Below are positions 17,977-30,285 of a stretch of DNA of 64,000 bases, in pieces. Position numbers and translations under genes: made by a program. Location of the stretch: positions 192,046-256,045 of the forward strand of contig JADZCV010000045.1 of the NCBI GenBank assembly GCA_020851375.1, given 5' to 3'. The notes under the pieces are model-generated. The model searched no databases. It saw only the letters and a list, made by a program, of their open reading frames with translations, and had not been told where the DNA came from. The first letter of the stretch is position 1. Each line of letters begins with the position of its first letter. The DNA is from Nitrospirota bacterium. Its GTDB lineage: Bacteria; Nitrospirota; 9FT-COMBO-42-15; HDB-SIOI813.

Positions 17977-18518
17977 AAAAAGGGATCATCTCCGAGAGAT
18001 ATGCCAGCGCACTCCTCAATATTGCAAAAAAAAGGGGAGCAATTGAGCAGGTCTTCGACAATCTGGTATTTGTAAAACAGATGCTTTCTCAGAATGCCCC
18101 TTTAAAAATCTTCCTCGAAAGTCCTCACATTACACAGGAAGACAAGATGGCCTTCATTAAGAAGGCCTTTGGTGAGTCTCTCTCTGATACAGCCATGACA
18201 TTTCTCATGTTGCTTGTAAAAAAGTACCGTCTGAAATTCCTCAGAGAGATTATAGATGAGTATGAGAGATTGTATGATATAGAGAAATCTGTGCAGAAGA
18301 CAGATGTCATTACTGCATATCCTATAGATGATGTTGCTGCAGGAAAGCTGCGCACTGCAATTGAACGTGCAATGAACAAATCCGTCAAGATGTGTTTCAT
18401 TGTGGACCCCAGGATACTTGGGGGGGTAATTATCAGGACACCGAATCTCATTATAGACGGCAGCATACGGCGGAAACTTACGGATATTAGTTATTCGCTG
18501 GCCTCACTGAAGGTTTAG
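17973..18518 (+). CDS. atpH: ATP synthase F1 subunit delta
   Basis: A 181-residue stator subunit joining b to F1. The N-terminal helical domain (ISERYASALLNIAKKRG) and the C-terminal motif DPRILGGVIIRTPNLIIDGSI are typical. GTG start overlapping the atpF stop. A short hairpin element follows directly. Confidence 0.9.
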   Translation: MKKGIISERYASALLNIAKKRGAIEQVFDNLVFVKQMLSQNAPLKIFLESPHITQEDKMAFIKKAFGESLSDTAMTFLMLLVKKYRLKFLREIIDEYERLYDIEKSVQKTDVITAYPIDDVAAGKLRTAIERAMNKSVKMCFIVDPRILGGVIIRTPNLIIDGSIRRKLTDISYSLASLKV

Positions 18519-18544
18519 TCATTCTGGATGAAGTTCAGAATGAC
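18518..18544. repeat. Short hairpin between atpH and atpA
   Basis: Arms GTCATTCTG and CAGAATGAC (9 bases, perfect) around a 9-base loop, starting on the last base of atpH. It is the only hairpin in the 105-base atpH-atpA gap. It resembles widespread REP-like elements and could stabilise or separate transcript segments. Confidence 0.65.
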
Positions 18545-18623
18545 AGAGTGGAACGGCAGGCAGGTGGCAGGATAATCAGTCCTGTTACGTGCTTACTGTT
18601 TACTGTATAAAGGAGAAATAGAT

Positions 18624-20132
18624 ATGGCATTAAGACCTGAAGAAGTAAGTTCAATAATTCAGATGGAGCTGGAAAAATTTCAGACGGAGCTCCATATGGA
18701 GAGCGTCGGGACAGTACTCCAGGTTGGTGACGGCATCGCAAGGATTTACGGGCTTGAGGATGCAATGGCCGGGGAACTCGTGGAATTCCCGGGCGGTGTA
18801 ATGGGTATGCTCTTCAACCTTGAAGAAGACAACGTTGGTGCAATCCTGTTCGGCGAAGACGAGATGATTAAAGAGGGCGATACTGTTAAGAGAACAGGGA
18901 ACATAGCCCGTGTGCCTGTTGGAGATGCAATGATAGGCCGTGTTGTTGATGCCCTCGGCAAACCAATAGATGACAAGGGCCCCATTGTTACCTCAAAATT
19001 CCGCTCGATTGAAGGAAAGGCGCCTAATGTCGTACAGAGGCAGCCTGTTAAAGAACCTGTCCAGACAGGGCTCAAGGCTATAGATGGCATGATACCAATT
19101 GGCAGGGGACAGAGAGAGCTTATCATCGGCGACAGACAGACAGGTAAGACCGCTGTTCTTCTTGACACCATAATCAATCAGAAAGGTACAGGGGTAATCT
19201 GCATCTATGTAGCTGTAGGACAGAAGGCATCAAATGTGGCAGGGGTGGTTGAAACCCTCTCCAAACACGGCGCTATGGATTATACCATAGTTGTTTCTGC
19301 AACTGCAGACAATGCGGCGTCCCTGCAGTATATAGCCCCTTATACAGGCTGCGCCATCGGCGAGGAGTTCATGTATACAGGCAGGCACGTGGTTGTCATG
19401 TACGATGATCTCTCAAAGCATGCCCAGGCATACCGCCAGTTGTCGCTCCTTCTAAGACGCCCTCCTGGAAGAGAGGCTTATCCCGGAGACGTATTTTATC
19501 TGCACTCAAGACTCCTCGAAAGGGCGGCAAAACTGAGGGACGACTTGGGCGGGGGATCACTGACAGCCCTTCCGGTCATTGAAACACAGGCAGGCGACGT
19601 GTCTGCATATATACCGACTAATGTTATCTCCATTACTGACGGCCAGATATACCTTGAACCAGACCTCTTCTATGCAGGCGTCAAACCTGCTATTAACGTA
19701 GGTCTCTCTGTCTCAAGGGTTGGTGGTAATGCCCAGACAAAGGCCATGAAGAAGGTCGCAGGAAGCCTGAGACTTAATCTTGCACAATACAGGGCGCTTG
19801 CAGCATTCGCCCAGTTCAGCTCTGACCTCGACAAGGCAACCCAGGACCAGTTGACCAGGGGTGAGAGGATGGTTGAAATACTCAAGCAGGATCAGTATGT
19901 CCCACTACCCCTTTCAAAACAGGTTATGATCATTTATGTAGGGACCAAAGGTTTCCTCGATGACATCCCGGCACAGGACGTACGTGCATTTGAAGCAGAA
20001 TTTCATTCATTTATGGAAAAGGAATATCCTGACGTAGCCCATGAGATTGAAAAGACGAAGGTACTGTCAGATGATATTTGCAAGAAGATAGATTCCGCAG
20101 TGGAGAAGTTGAAGGCACGGTGGAAGAAGTAA
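18624..20132 (+). CDS. atpA: ATP synthase F1 subunit alpha
   Basis: A 502-residue regulatory nucleotide-binding subunit. The P-loop is [10 protein letters not shown] (about 169-178), with the alpha-type Gln rather than the beta-type GGAGVGKT. Length is normal. AAAGGAGAAAT lies just before the ATG. Conserved [14 protein letters not shown] is present. Confidence 0.96.
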   Translation: MALRPEEVSSIIQMELEKFQTELHMESVGTVLQVGDGIARIYGLEDAMAGELVEFPGGVMGMLFNLEEDNVGAILFGEDEMIKEGDTVKRTGNIARVPVGDAMIGRVVDALGKPIDDKGPIVTSKFRSIEGKAPNVVQRQPVKEPVQTGLKAIDGMIPIGRGQRELIIGDRQTGKTAVLLDTIINQKGTGVICIYVAVGQKASNVAGVVETLSKHGAMDYTIVVSATADNAASLQYIAPYTGCAIGEEFMYTGRHVVVMYDDLSKHAQAYRQLSLLLRRPPGREAYPGDVFYLHSRLLERAAKLRDDLGGGSLTALPVIETQAGDVSAYIPTNVISITDGQIYLEPDLFYAGVKPAINVGLSVSRVGGNAQTKAMKKVAGSLRLNLAQYRALAAFAQFSSDLDKATQDQLTRGERMVEILKQDQYVPLPLSKQVMIIYVGTKGFLDDIPAQDVRAFEAEFHSFMEKEYPDVAHEIEKTKVLSDDICKKIDSAVEKLKARWKK

Positions 20133-20141
20133 TATACGATT

Positions 20142-20993
20142 ATGCTCACTATACGACAAATAAGAAGAAAGATAGTAGCTGCCCAGAAGACCAAGCAGAT
20201 AACCCGCACCATGCAGATGGTTGCAGCATCAAGGGTCAAGAGGGCTGAAGCGCGGCTTCAGCAGGCAAAACCGTATGCAAACAAGCTTGAAGAGCTTCTT
20301 CTGAGGCTGTCGTCAACAGGTCAGTTCAGCCATCCCTTCTTTGAAACCAGGGATGTAAAGAATATTGCTCTGGTAATCATTACAGGAGACAGGGGCCTCT
20401 GCGGCTCATACAACGCAAATATAATCATGAAGGCAGAGTCCTTCCTTCGAAGTCAGGACAAGAATGTCAAGCTTTTCCTTATCGGTAAAAAAGGTTATGA
20501 CTACTTCAGGAAGAGGAATTGGGAAATACTTGACAAGGTTACAAACATCAGCGGCAAACTGGATTTTAAGAGGGTTGAAGATATTACCAATCAGCTAATC
20601 GGTTATTATCTCTCAGGCACAGTTGATGAAATTCATCTGCTATATACCTCTTTCCGTTCATTAATGTCATACAAAGCGACTATTGATAAATTTCTTAAGA
20701 TTGAAAACCCCGGCATTAAAGACAGCAACAAGTCAGTTCAGTATATATTTGAGCCTGATGTCAACGGGATATTTGAAAAGCTGCTGCCCAAATATGTTAC
20801 CACCAAGATTTATATATCACTGGCGCAGTCATTTACATCTGAAAACGCTTCAAGGATGATGGCAATGAAACTTGCCACTGATAATGCCAATGAGATGATT
20901 GACAAGCTGACGTTGATGCGTAACAAGGCGCGTCAGGCGGCGATCACTAAAGAGATAACAGAGATAGTAACAAGCGCAGAAGCTCTGAAATAA
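20142..20993 (+). CDS. atpG: ATP synthase F1 subunit gamma
   Basis: A 283-residue central-stalk subunit. N-terminal IRQIRRKIVAAQKTKQIT and C-terminal ASRMMAMKLATDNANEMI are typical, and GDRGLCGSYN is the conserved mid-region motif. Starts 9 bases after atpA. Confidence 0.95.
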   Translation: MLTIRQIRRKIVAAQKTKQITRTMQMVAASRVKRAEARLQQAKPYANKLEELLLRLSSTGQFSHPFFETRDVKNIALVIITGDRGLCGSYNANIIMKAESFLRSQDKNVKLFLIGKKGYDYFRKRNWEILDKVTNISGKLDFKRVEDITNQLIGYYLSGTVDEIHLLYTSFRSLMSYKATIDKFLKIENPGIKDSNKSVQYIFEPDVNGIFEKLLPKYVTTKIYISLAQSFTSENASRMMAMKLATDNANEMIDKLTLMRNKARQAAITKEITEIVTSAEALK

Positions 20994-21062
20994 GCAATGA
21001 GTGGATAACAATGAGCAATGAGTAGTAATAATGAAGCATAAGCAATGGCTTATGAGTAATTA
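20993..21062. repeat. GCAATGAG-type repeats between atpG and atpD
   Basis: Several AGCAATGAGT-like words between the atpG stop and the atpD RBS, of the same kind as at 11585-11632 and 42440-42480. Confidence 0.5.
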
Positions 21063-21063
21063 G

Positions 21064-22488
<1,425 letters not shown>

Positions 22489-22492
22489 CCTA

Positions 22493-22765
22493 ATGGCAAA
22501 GAATTTCAAATTAACGATCGTTACCCCTGAGAAAATCATCTACGATGGCGAGGTGTCCTCCATCATAGCCCCTGGAGATGTGGGATACCTCGGAATCCTT
22601 GCCGATCATGCACCTATAATTACAAGCCTTACAACAGGTAAACTTGAGGTAACCGATCCAAATGGCATAAAAAACATCACGATGATCAGCGGAGGGTTCA
22701 TGGAAGTGGTTAATAATACCGCCACAATCCTTGTAGATTCAACACCTCAGGCTGGACCGGCATAA
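22493..22765 (+). CDS. atpC: ATP synthase F1 subunit epsilon, short form
   Basis: A 90-residue subunit containing the N-terminal beta-sandwich (KLTIVTPEKIIYDGEV, GYLGILADHAPIITSL, ISGGFMEVVNNTATIL). The C-terminal helical hairpin found in most bacterial epsilon subunits (about 130-140 residues) is missing. The stop is followed by 33 bases of noncoding sequence and another gene, with no visible remnant of the hairpin. Short epsilon forms are known in a few lineages, so this may be natural; loss of inhibitory control is an inference. Confidence 0.9.
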   Translation: MAKNFKLTIVTPEKIIYDGEVSSIIAPGDVGYLGILADHAPIITSLTTGKLEVTDPNGIKNITMISGGFMEVVNNTATILVDSTPQAGPA

Positions 22766-22798
22766 GCGTACTCTGCTGACCTTTTCCATTCAGGAATT

Positions 22799-23755
22799 AT
22801 GGCAACTATCGGGGAAATAACAGTAATAAAAACAGAGGCACTTTCATTTAACATACCCACTGAAAATCCTGTCCGTAATACAACGCTCATAGACTCTCCG
22901 GAGAAGATAAACAAAGATGTCTTGCATGAATTCAACGCCAGAATAAGGCAGGTTAACCTGATTACCCTGAATCGGAAGAAATGGCCTACCACAATCAGCA
23001 ACTTTGACAACGAATTTATACATGTTATTGCACCTCAGGGATTTAAGATCTTTATAGGAGAACTTGTAATCGTGGAATTTCCGACTGACAATAACAACTT
23101 TATTATCCAGACCATTCAGCATAAGTATGCCATCCAGAGGACAGACAATAGGACAATGTCAACAGTACTTAGCCTTAAATTCCTCGATCCGAGAATGGAT
23201 AAGCGGTATACAGCGCCGGAAAATATAAATGCTGGTTACGTAATAATAGACAACAATGCCTGCTGGCTTACAGATAACAGGTATTTTATGGCCAGGAAAA
23301 CGGGTTACAGAACAGGGGGGGAAAAGTGTGTTGCTGTTCATGAAACATTTGGGTTTAAAAATGGATCAAATACAGCCGGAGCTGAGGATATTTCATTCCT
23401 CGATAAAGAGATACATGAGTTAAAGAACGATATGCAGCAGGCTGACATGGATAACATATCCACGGGAGGATGTTCAATCAGTGTGGCTGATAAAGATTTA
23501 AAACCCGGGTCTTTGCTGTTTTTATCTGTGACCCTGACACTTAAAGGTATAATGTATAAATTCAACAGTCTTGAACTTTTAATGTTTGCAACTGTTAAAA
23601 ATATAAGACCCGCTGATGAATACTGCAAATATGGACTTAAATTCGTTAAACACCTGGATAATAATACCCTGCATGATTTTTTTGAGATCTGGTCCAGCCA
23701 GGAACATCCTATTTCGAACTCTTCACATCCCATATCTCCTCAGCATACTCCCTGA
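22799..23755 (+). CDS. Possible PilZ-domain protein
   Basis: A 318-residue soluble protein. The C-terminal half (about 215-300) resembles a PilZ domain: NISTGGCSI matches the [DN]xSxxGG motif, and VKNIRPADEYCKYGLKFV fits the later strands. The N-terminal part could be a YcgR-like beta domain. The RxxxR motif normally needed for cyclic-di-GMP binding is not seen before NISTGG, so ligand binding is doubtful. The last 47 bases overlap the convergent glgP gene. It starts 33 bases after atpC and may be co-transcribed. Confidence 0.5.
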   Translation: MATIGEITVIKTEALSFNIPTENPVRNTTLIDSPEKINKDVLHEFNARIRQVNLITLNRKKWPTTISNFDNEFIHVIAPQGFKIFIGELVIVEFPTDNNNFIIQTIQHKYAIQRTDNRTMSTVLSLKFLDPRMDKRYTAPENINAGYVIIDNNACWLTDNRYFMARKTGYRTGGEKCVAVHETFGFKNGSNTAGAEDISFLDKEIHELKNDMQQADMDNISTGGCSISVADKDLKPGSLLFLSVTLTLKGIMYKFNSLELLMFATVKNIRPADEYCKYGLKFVKHLDNNTLHDFFEIWSSQEHPISNSSHPISPQHTP

Positions 23756-26138
23756 TTGTTCGGTCGCTGGAGAATTTACCCATCCCGGCCACATTAATGA
23801 TTGACTTCCTTGTCCACTCATCCGGGTCAATATACAGAGAAGATACCCTTTCCTGACAACTCACGTAGCCTGCATAGTCGGCAAGGATCATATATTTATC
23901 AACCTCAAGCAGATTCCGTACTAACCCATGGAATCTGTCGCCGCACCATGGGGTAAAAAACCCAGTGGCTATCATATCAATAATCCTGGCAAGCTCCTGG
24001 TTTGACTGATAATATGAACGGGGGCTGTACCCGTTTCGCCTTAACTCTTCAACCTCTCCGGCCTGAAGGCCAAAGACGAATATATTTTCATCTCCAATCT
24101 CTTCCTTCATCTCTATATTTGCCCCATCAAGGGTGCATATTGTAAGCGCGCCATTGAGCGCCAGCTTCATGCACCCTGTGCCGGAAGCCTCCGTCCCTGC
24201 TGTGGATATCTGCTCAGAGACATCGGCTGCAGGCATAATCCTCTCTGCAAGGGAAACATTGTAATTTGGCAGGAAGACCACTTTGATACGGTCATCTATG
24301 GACGGATCATTATTAATGATATCTGCAACTGAATTAATTAGCGCTATAATATCCTTTGCGGTCTTATAGCCTGGGGCGGCCTTGCCGCTGTAAATGAATG
24401 TCCGGGGCACAAAATCATCTGCATACGATGTCTTAAGTCTGTTATATAAGGTTATGACATGAAGGATATTTAATAACTGTCTCTTGTATTCATGAATCCT
24501 CTTGACATGGACATCAAATACTGAAGCAGGATTGACGCTCACTCCCGTCATACCGTGTATAACAGATGTCAGCGCTTCTTTATTGTTCCGCTTGATTCGC
24601 CACCACTCCTCCCTGAAACCGGCATCATTCACGAATAATCCAAGTTTCCTGAGCGCATACAGGTCTGTAATCCACTTGTCACCAATCCCGGAGCTTATGA
24701 GTCCGGAAAGCTCTTTGTTAATCTTCCTGAGCCAGACCCGCTGGCTTATGCCATTGGTCTTATTTGTAAATTTGCCAGGATAGAATTCATGAAAATCACG
24801 GAATATATCATTCTTTAGAATCTCAGTATGTATCCCTGCAACACCATTTACCTTGTTGCTCCCTATGATAGCAAGATTGGCCATCCTGACCCTCTTCTCT
24901 CCGGCCTCGTCTATTACAGACATCCTTTTTAAACGATCCGTATCACCAGGATAGCGGTGGTAGACATTCTTTAGAAAATTATGATTTATCCCATAGATTA
25001 TATCCATATGCCGGGGAAGGACTTTTTCCATGAAGGTGACCGGCCATGTCTCAAGCGCCTCGGGAAGCACAGTATGATTCGTGTAATTTATAGTTCTCCC
25101 TGTAATATCCCATGCCTTGTCCCAGTCAAGTCCTTCAATGTCAATCAGTATCCTCATGAGTTCGGCAACAGCAAGCGACGGATGTGTATCATTTAACTGT
25201 ATGGCAATCTTATCCGGAAACTCATCAAATGAACTGTGGTGATTCCTGTACCTCCTGAAAATGTCCTGAAGCGTTGCTGATACAAGGAAGTATTCCTGCC
25301 TTAGCCTTAGTTCCTTACCCTCAGGAGATGTGTCATCGGGATAGAGTATCTTTGATATATTCTCTGCATTATTTTTCTTTTCAACCGCCTTAATATAATT
25401 GCCATTATTAAAATACTCAAGGTCGAAATCCCTGCTTGATTTGGCAGTCCAGAGCCTGAGATTATTAACAGACCTGCAGCCGAAGCCAGGCACAGGGATG
25501 TCATAAGCCATGGCCATTACCTCATCGCAATCAACCCATTCCTGTCTGGTTTTACCATTACCGGCAGCAAACTCACGTACACTGCCATAAAATTTTACCG
25601 TATAAAGAAATTCAGGCCTGGGAAATTCCCACGGATTACCGTACCTGAGCCAGTTGTCCGGATGCTCTATCTGTTGAAAATCCTTTATCTTTTGATGAAA
25701 CATTCCGTACTCGAACCGTATCCCGTAGCCGTATCCGGGTATGCCCATGGTTGCCATGGAATCAAGGAAACATGCTGCCAGTCTGCCAAGACCGCCGTTG
25801 CCAAGGCCGGCCTCATTCTCAACATCAAATATCTCATTGAGATCAAGGCCAAGCTCCTTTAAAACATTCCTTAACTCATCCTCCATCCCTGTATTTAAGA
25901 GACTGTTTGCCAGTGTCTTCCCAATCAGGAATTCCATTGAAAGATAATATACCCTCTTGGCATCTTCAAAGTGGTATGACCTGTGAGTCGCAAGCCATTT
26001 CTCCATCAGATAATCCCTTACAGTATAGACCACCGCTGAAAACCAGTCCCTCTTTGTAGCTGAATATACGTCCTTTCCGAGGGTATAGTGGAGATGCCTC
26101 AGAACTGATTCCTTAACACTATACGTTCTTTTTTTCAA
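23709..26138 (-). CDS. glgP: Glycogen/starch alpha-glucan phosphorylase
   Basis: An 809-residue phosphorylase that releases glucose-1-phosphate from glycogen. The pyridoxal-phosphate region EASGTGCMKLALNGALTI (about 655) is intact apart from Cys in place of the usual Asn before MK. NGGLGRLAACFLDS and other motifs agree. Length is normal. Its ATG overlaps the stop of the response-regulator gene (ATGA), so it is translated as part of a signal-transduction operon. The 3' end overlaps the convergent possible PilZ gene by 47 bases. Confidence 0.93.
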   Translation of the reverse strand: MKKRTYSVKESVLRHLHYTLGKDVYSATKRDWFSAVVYTVRDYLMEKWLATHRSYHFEDAKRVYYLSMEFLIGKTLANSLLNTGMEDELRNVLKELGLDLNEIFDVENEAGLGNGGLGRLAACFLDSMATMGIPGYGYGIRFEYGMFHQKIKDFQQIEHPDNWLRYGNPWEFPRPEFLYTVKFYGSVREFAAGNGKTRQEWVDCDEVMAMAYDIPVPGFGCRSVNNLRLWTAKSSRDFDLEYFNNGNYIKAVEKKNNAENISKILYPDDTSPEGKELRLRQEYFLVSATLQDIFRRYRNHHSSFDEFPDKIAIQLNDTHPSLAVAELMRILIDIEGLDWDKAWDITGRTINYTNHTVLPEALETWPVTFMEKVLPRHMDIIYGINHNFLKNVYHRYPGDTDRLKRMSVIDEAGEKRVRMANLAIIGSNKVNGVAGIHTEILKNDIFRDFHEFYPGKFTNKTNGISQRVWLRKINKELSGLISSGIGDKWITDLYALRKLGLFVNDAGFREEWWRIKRNNKEALTSVIHGMTGVSVNPASVFDVHVKRIHEYKRQLLNILHVITLYNRLKTSYADDFVPRTFIYSGKAAPGYKTAKDIIALINSVADIINNDPSIDDRIKVVFLPNYNVSLAERIMPAADVSEQISTAGTEASGTGCMKLALNGALTICTLDGANIEMKEEIGDENIFVFGLQAGEVEELRRNGYSPRSYYQSNQELARIIDMIATGFFTPWCGDRFHGLVRNLLEVDKYMILADYAGYVSCQERVSSLYIDPDEWTRKSIINVAGMGKFSSDRTIREYAEEIWDVKSSK

Positions 26139-26935
26139 ACCTTTTTCTCCAGGGCATCCCGTTCCAGAGATGACAGAACAGATTGCTCCTTTTGCGGCTG
26201 ATCTGAATTATCTACTGTATGCGGGACGTTAGATGAAATTGAACCTTTAACCACCTCACATAATATATTGTATTCTCTCTGTAAGGCAATCAAAATATCA
26301 CCGGTCTCGGCAAAATCGCTCCTCTGCATGTCATTCGAAATTTTGGCAAGGACACGGGAAAAATGCTCGGCCCCCAGGCTGCCGGCCCCACCCTGCAGTC
26401 TCTGCAGGAGGAATAGCAGGTCGTCATTCTTTTTGTCTTTTATAAGCACCGGAGCTTCCTGAATGACCGCTGAAGTATTCTGAATCAGTGTATCCAGCAT
26501 CTCTTCATATGCATCCAATTCGATCTTTAACCGCACCATTATCCTGTCCCTGTCAGCGAGTGGAGGACCGGCAAAGCGCAGGGCATTTCCGATCTTCTCC
26601 AGCAAAACAACGCCGTCTATTGGTTTTAGCAAATAATCACTTATTCCCATTTTGCCTGAACGAACTACGGATTCCCGTAATCTGTCTCCGGAGCATATTA
26701 TGACAGGTATGCAGTTAAGGCCCGGCCTCTTGTGAATAAGTTCGAGTAGGTCCAGGCCATTCATATCAGGCAACATTACATCCAGTATCATCAGCATGAC
26801 GGCCTCACCTGCTTCCATAAACTCAAGAGCCTTTTTTGCTGAAGGCGCAACGAGAGTCTGATACCCTCCTTTCCGGAGAATCCTGGATATCAGCGTTGAG
26901 GAAATCATATCATCATCTACAATCAATATTCTCAT
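26135..26935 (-). CDS. Response regulator with receiver and helical C-terminal part
   Basis: A 266-residue protein starting at ATG 26935 with TAGGAGA upstream; a longer frame upstream is not supported by an RBS. MRILIVDDD and MILDVMLPDMNG give the acidic pocket and phospho-acceptor Asp (about 54), and KP in DYLLKPID the conserved Lys. After the receiver there is a helical region (about 130-235) without a recognisable DNA-binding fold; it may be a histidine-phosphotransfer-like or protein-binding domain. It lies between the hybrid kinase and glgP. Confidence 0.8.
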   Translation of the reverse strand: MRILIVDDDMISSTLISRILRKGGYQTLVAPSAKKALEFMEAGEAVMLMILDVMLPDMNGLDLLELIHKRPGLNCIPVIICSGDRLRESVVRSGKMGISDYLLKPIDGVVLLEKIGNALRFAGPPLADRDRIMVRLKIELDAYEEMLDTLIQNTSAVIQEAPVLIKDKKNDDLLFLLQRLQGGAGSLGAEHFSRVLAKISNDMQRSDFAETGDILIALQREYNILCEVVKGSISSNVPHTVDNSDQPQKEQSVLSSLERDALEKKV

Positions 26936-26957
26936 GTCCGCATCTCCTAACAGGATT

Positions 26958-29900
26958 TTATTCTGCCTCCTGATCCAATTGTAACAATGAGCGCACCTTC
27001 TCAACTTCAACTTTGATGTTTTCATAATGATACTGCACCTTCTCAAGTTCTCCTTCTCTTGCAGCAGACTCCGCCTGCAGGGCTCCGTGCTGAACATTAA
27101 CAGCCCCGACATTAGCAGCCGCCCCTTTAACCGAGTGGGCTATCTGCCTTGCCAGCTCCATGTCAGCGGACTCAATGGCCTCTCCCAGTTTAACCATCTG
27201 GCCGGCAACATTCTCAGAAAACAGTTGAACCAGTTCCTTTAACAGCTCCTCATCACCGCCCAGGCGATTCAACGCACCGGTCTTGTCAAATACTTCATTT
27301 GACAACGTTGCCTGCCGGTTTTCTTCCCTGTAATCCTGATTTTGCTCCTGTCTCTCTCCCTGTTTTACATACCACACGTCAAGAATCCTGACCAGGTCCC
27401 CCATCTTTATCGGTTTGATGATACAATCATTCATGCCTGCCTCAAGACAACGCTCCCGTTCTCCCTCCATTGCATTGGCTGTCACAGCTATGATAGGAAT
27501 ACGGTTAAACGATTCATTGCTTCGCCTGATCTCTGTGGATGCCTCGTATCCATCAATCTCAGGCATGTGACAATCCATCAAAACCATATCGTATTGATCA
27601 CGACGAATCTTGTCTAAAGTCTCCTTTCCATTGCATGCGATATCCACCCTGCACCCGAGCTTATTCAGCATATGATAAATTACCTTCTGGTTTACGGCAT
27701 TATCTTCTGCAACAAGGATGACGGGCTGACCCGGGACCTGCATCCATACAGCCGGACCTTTCCTGTTGTTTTCATCAGGCATCTGAGATTCGACAGGCAG
27801 CCTGACGTTAAACCAGAATATAGAACCTTTTCCAGGGTCGCTATCCACACCAATCTCCCCGCCCATCAGGGTGAGCAGTTGTTTACATATCGCCAGGCCA
27901 AGTCCGCTCCCGCCATAGCGTCGTGACATGGATGTATCCGCCTGAGTAAATTTGTCAAAAATGTAATCCAATTTATCCGCCGCTATACCTATACCCGTAT
28001 CTTCCACGCTAATCCTGAAACCCTTCACATTTTCATTCCCATCACTACATTCCACCTTCACAAGGACGTACCCCTTCTGGGTAAATTTTATGGCATTTCC
28101 TGCCATATTGGTAATTAACTGCTGAAGCCGCACCGGGTCTCCGCTGACATACCTTGGGACATCAGGAGGGTATTGAACAACAAATCTTAATCCTTTATCA
28201 GCGGCATTCACCGACAGCAAGGAATAGACATCATCAACAATCTGCTTGAGATCCAGTGGTACTGATTCTAAATCCAGTCTCCCTGCCTCAATCTTCGAAA
28301 AATCAAGTATGTCATTGATAATTGTCAACAGGGCATCAACAGAACGGCATATAGTCATCGCATAGTTCCGCTGCTCATTAGTAAGTTCTGTATTCAGCAG
28401 AAGTTCCGACATCCCTGCCACGCCATTCATGGGTGTTCGTATCTCATGACTCATGTTCGCCAGGAAATCGCTCTTTGCCTGAGCCGCCTGTTGTGCTGTG
28501 GTTCTTGCTATATCAAGTTCGTTGACAAGATGGGAAAGGTTTGAGCCGTTATCCTCAAGTGCGTCTCTCGCAATTATCAGATCCTGCGCGTACCGGTCGC
28601 GCTCTTCCATAAGCACCTGATGATTGATAATGCTGGCCATGGTCTTTCTTACCATATCCAGAAAGATATCTTTATGAATGCCAGGTTCATGACCCTGCGT
28701 CATGTAAAGGATCATATCTGCAATAACCCTCCCGTCAGATAAAACAGGGACATGATAATGCCCGTATGCGGCCGCTCCATTATTCTCATTTCGCTGGCAG
28801 CTGCATATACTATCTGAAAACTCTATATTGCCTGTGATTGCCGCTCGGCCGCAAGGACACTCGCCGCATGAAGTCCTCGTGCAAATGACTGATATTGAAT
28901 CCTGGAGATACCTCTTTGCCTTCAAGGCACGGGTTCCGTCCTCACTCAGCAGAAAAATTCCGCCCATGGGCACTGTCTTCATCCATGGAACGGATAGAAT
29001 CACATTCAGGGCCTGATCCAGTTGCTCATCCTGTGCTCCACCTTCAAGAGGTATACGAAGAAGTTCGTTCAATATGCCCTGAGTCTGGTATGCCCTCTCG
29101 ATCTGCTCCTCACGGCTCTTGATATCAATGGTCATCTGATTAAAGCCACAGGCAAGGCTGTTCAGCTCTTTATACGGAGGTGGATTTACATGACTCGAAT
29201 AATCCCCATCTCTGACCCTCTGGATCGCCGTAGTCAATGCCGTAATTGGAGTGAGAAATCTCTCAACCAGCAACATCCCGACAACCATGGCGAATCCTGC
29301 CACGGCAATAACAATAATAATAATTGATGACATTATGTGTGTAATTGGTCCAGTAATAATTTCTGCCGGTATCTCTGAAATGACACCCCATCCGACAGGC
29401 TCGACAATGGTTACGACGCCAAAAACCTCCTTACCCTGAAGCCCCACATACTTCTCTGTTCCAGACCATTGCCGGCGGGCTAACATTGACTGAATAGGTT
29501 TTATATCAGAAAACAGTATGCCCGGGGAATAACTGATTCCGTCCGGGGCCTTAAGCAACCTGCCTGATGAGTCTACAAGATATGAGAACACACCGGAACG
29601 GGTAAATGATAATTTTATATCCTCCCAGAACATATCAGAATCAATTGTTGTAAGCAGTATCCTTTCAGGATGATCTGACGGCCCCATAGGGATAGCAATG
29701 TAGTTATGCATCTCCTGAAAACTGCCTGACGGGGCCGGTCCCACATATGTTCTACCGGCAAGCGGCACTGAGACCTCAGGACAGGATGGGCATGGAATAT
29801 AATGGGTAGCGTCAGCATGGCTGGTACTATCATTAGTTAACAGTACTCTTCCGTCCCTGTTTAAGATACTGATTGAATCAATAAAAGGCTCTTTACTTAA

Positions 29901-30194
29901 AACAGCCTTAAGATCTTGCCTCATCTGCACAGGGTCGTTCGTCAGAATAATTGAACCGCTGGTAGTCTCAAGAACAGATATGAGACGGGCGATTTTATTC
30001 TCAATATCATTACCTGTCGCCAAAACAGCCTGTTTTTCACTGAGAAGTCTGTTTTCCAGCATCAGCGACTTCAGCCTTATCCCTAAAAGCAGAGAAATTA
30101 TAGCTACGGGCATGATGATAATGAAAAGAATCAATCCGTACCAGAACCTCCTGAGAGAGGGGTGTGTCTTATTATCTTTGGCAATATCAGACAT
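26958..30194 (-). CDS. Membrane hybrid sensor histidine kinase
   Basis: A 1078-residue protein (ATG 30194; a TTG five codons upstream is possible). Order: membrane helix ([18 protein letters not shown]), a periplasmic Cache-like region, a second helix near 280 ([18 protein letters not shown]), HAMP, a GAF-like domain with a cysteine cluster ([13 protein letters not shown] and CSC), HisKA with the H-box [11 protein letters not shown] (about 580), HATPase ([16 protein letters not shown]), a receiver ([10 protein letters not shown], about 875) and an Hpt domain ([13 protein letters not shown], about 1020). It heads the kinase-regulator-glgP operon. The signal is unknown; the cysteine-rich GAF part could sense redox or a metal, which is inference. 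Confidence 0.9.
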   Translation of the reverse strand: MSDIAKDNKTHPSLRRFWYGLILFIIIMPVAIISLLLGIRLKSLMLENRLLSEKQAVLATGNDIENKIARLISVLETTSGSIILTNDPVQMRQDLKAVLSKEPFIDSISILNRDGRVLLTNDSTSHADATHYIPCPSCPEVSVPLAGRTYVGPAPSGSFQEMHNYIAIPMGPSDHPERILLTTIDSDMFWEDIKLSFTRSGVFSYLVDSSGRLLKAPDGISYSPGILFSDIKPIQSMLARRQWSGTEKYVGLQGKEVFGVVTIVEPVGWGVISEIPAEIITGPITHIMSSIIIIVIAVAGFAMVVGMLLVERFLTPITALTTAIQRVRDGDYSSHVNPPPYKELNSLACGFNQMTIDIKSREEQIERAYQTQGILNELLRIPLEGGAQDEQLDQALNVILSVPWMKTVPMGGIFLLSEDGTRALKAKRYLQDSISVICTRTSCGECPCGRAAITGNIEFSDSICSCQRNENNGAAAYGHYHVPVLSDGRVIADMILYMTQGHEPGIHKDIFLDMVRKTMASIINHQVLMEERDRYAQDLIIARDALEDNGSNLSHLVNELDIARTTAQQAAQAKSDFLANMSHEIRTPMNGVAGMSELLLNTELTNEQRNYAMTICRSVDALLTIINDILDFSKIEAGRLDLESVPLDLKQIVDDVYSLLSVNAADKGLRFVVQYPPDVPRYVSGDPVRLQQLITNMAGNAIKFTQKGYVLVKVECSDGNENVKGFRISVEDTGIGIAADKLDYIFDKFTQADTSMSRRYGGSGLGLAICKQLLTLMGGEIGVDSDPGKGSIFWFNVRLPVESQMPDENNRKGPAVWMQVPGQPVILVAEDNAVNQKVIYHMLNKLGCRVDIACNGKETLDKIRRDQYDMVLMDCHMPEIDGYEASTEIRRSNESFNRIPIIAVTANAMEGERERCLEAGMNDCIIKPIKMGDLVRILDVWYVKQGERQEQNQDYREENRQATLSNEVFDKTGALNRLGGDEELLKELVQLFSENVAGQMVKLGEAIESADMELARQIAHSVKGAAANVGAVNVQHGALQAESAAREGELEKVQYHYENIKVEVEKVRSLLQLDQEAE

Positions 30195-30285
30195 TCTAAT
30201 GCGTATCAAGCTTATAGATTTGCAAAGCTTTTATCGGCCAACATTCTAATTTAGTTAGGAATGCGTTAAAAATACCAGATTGGCG

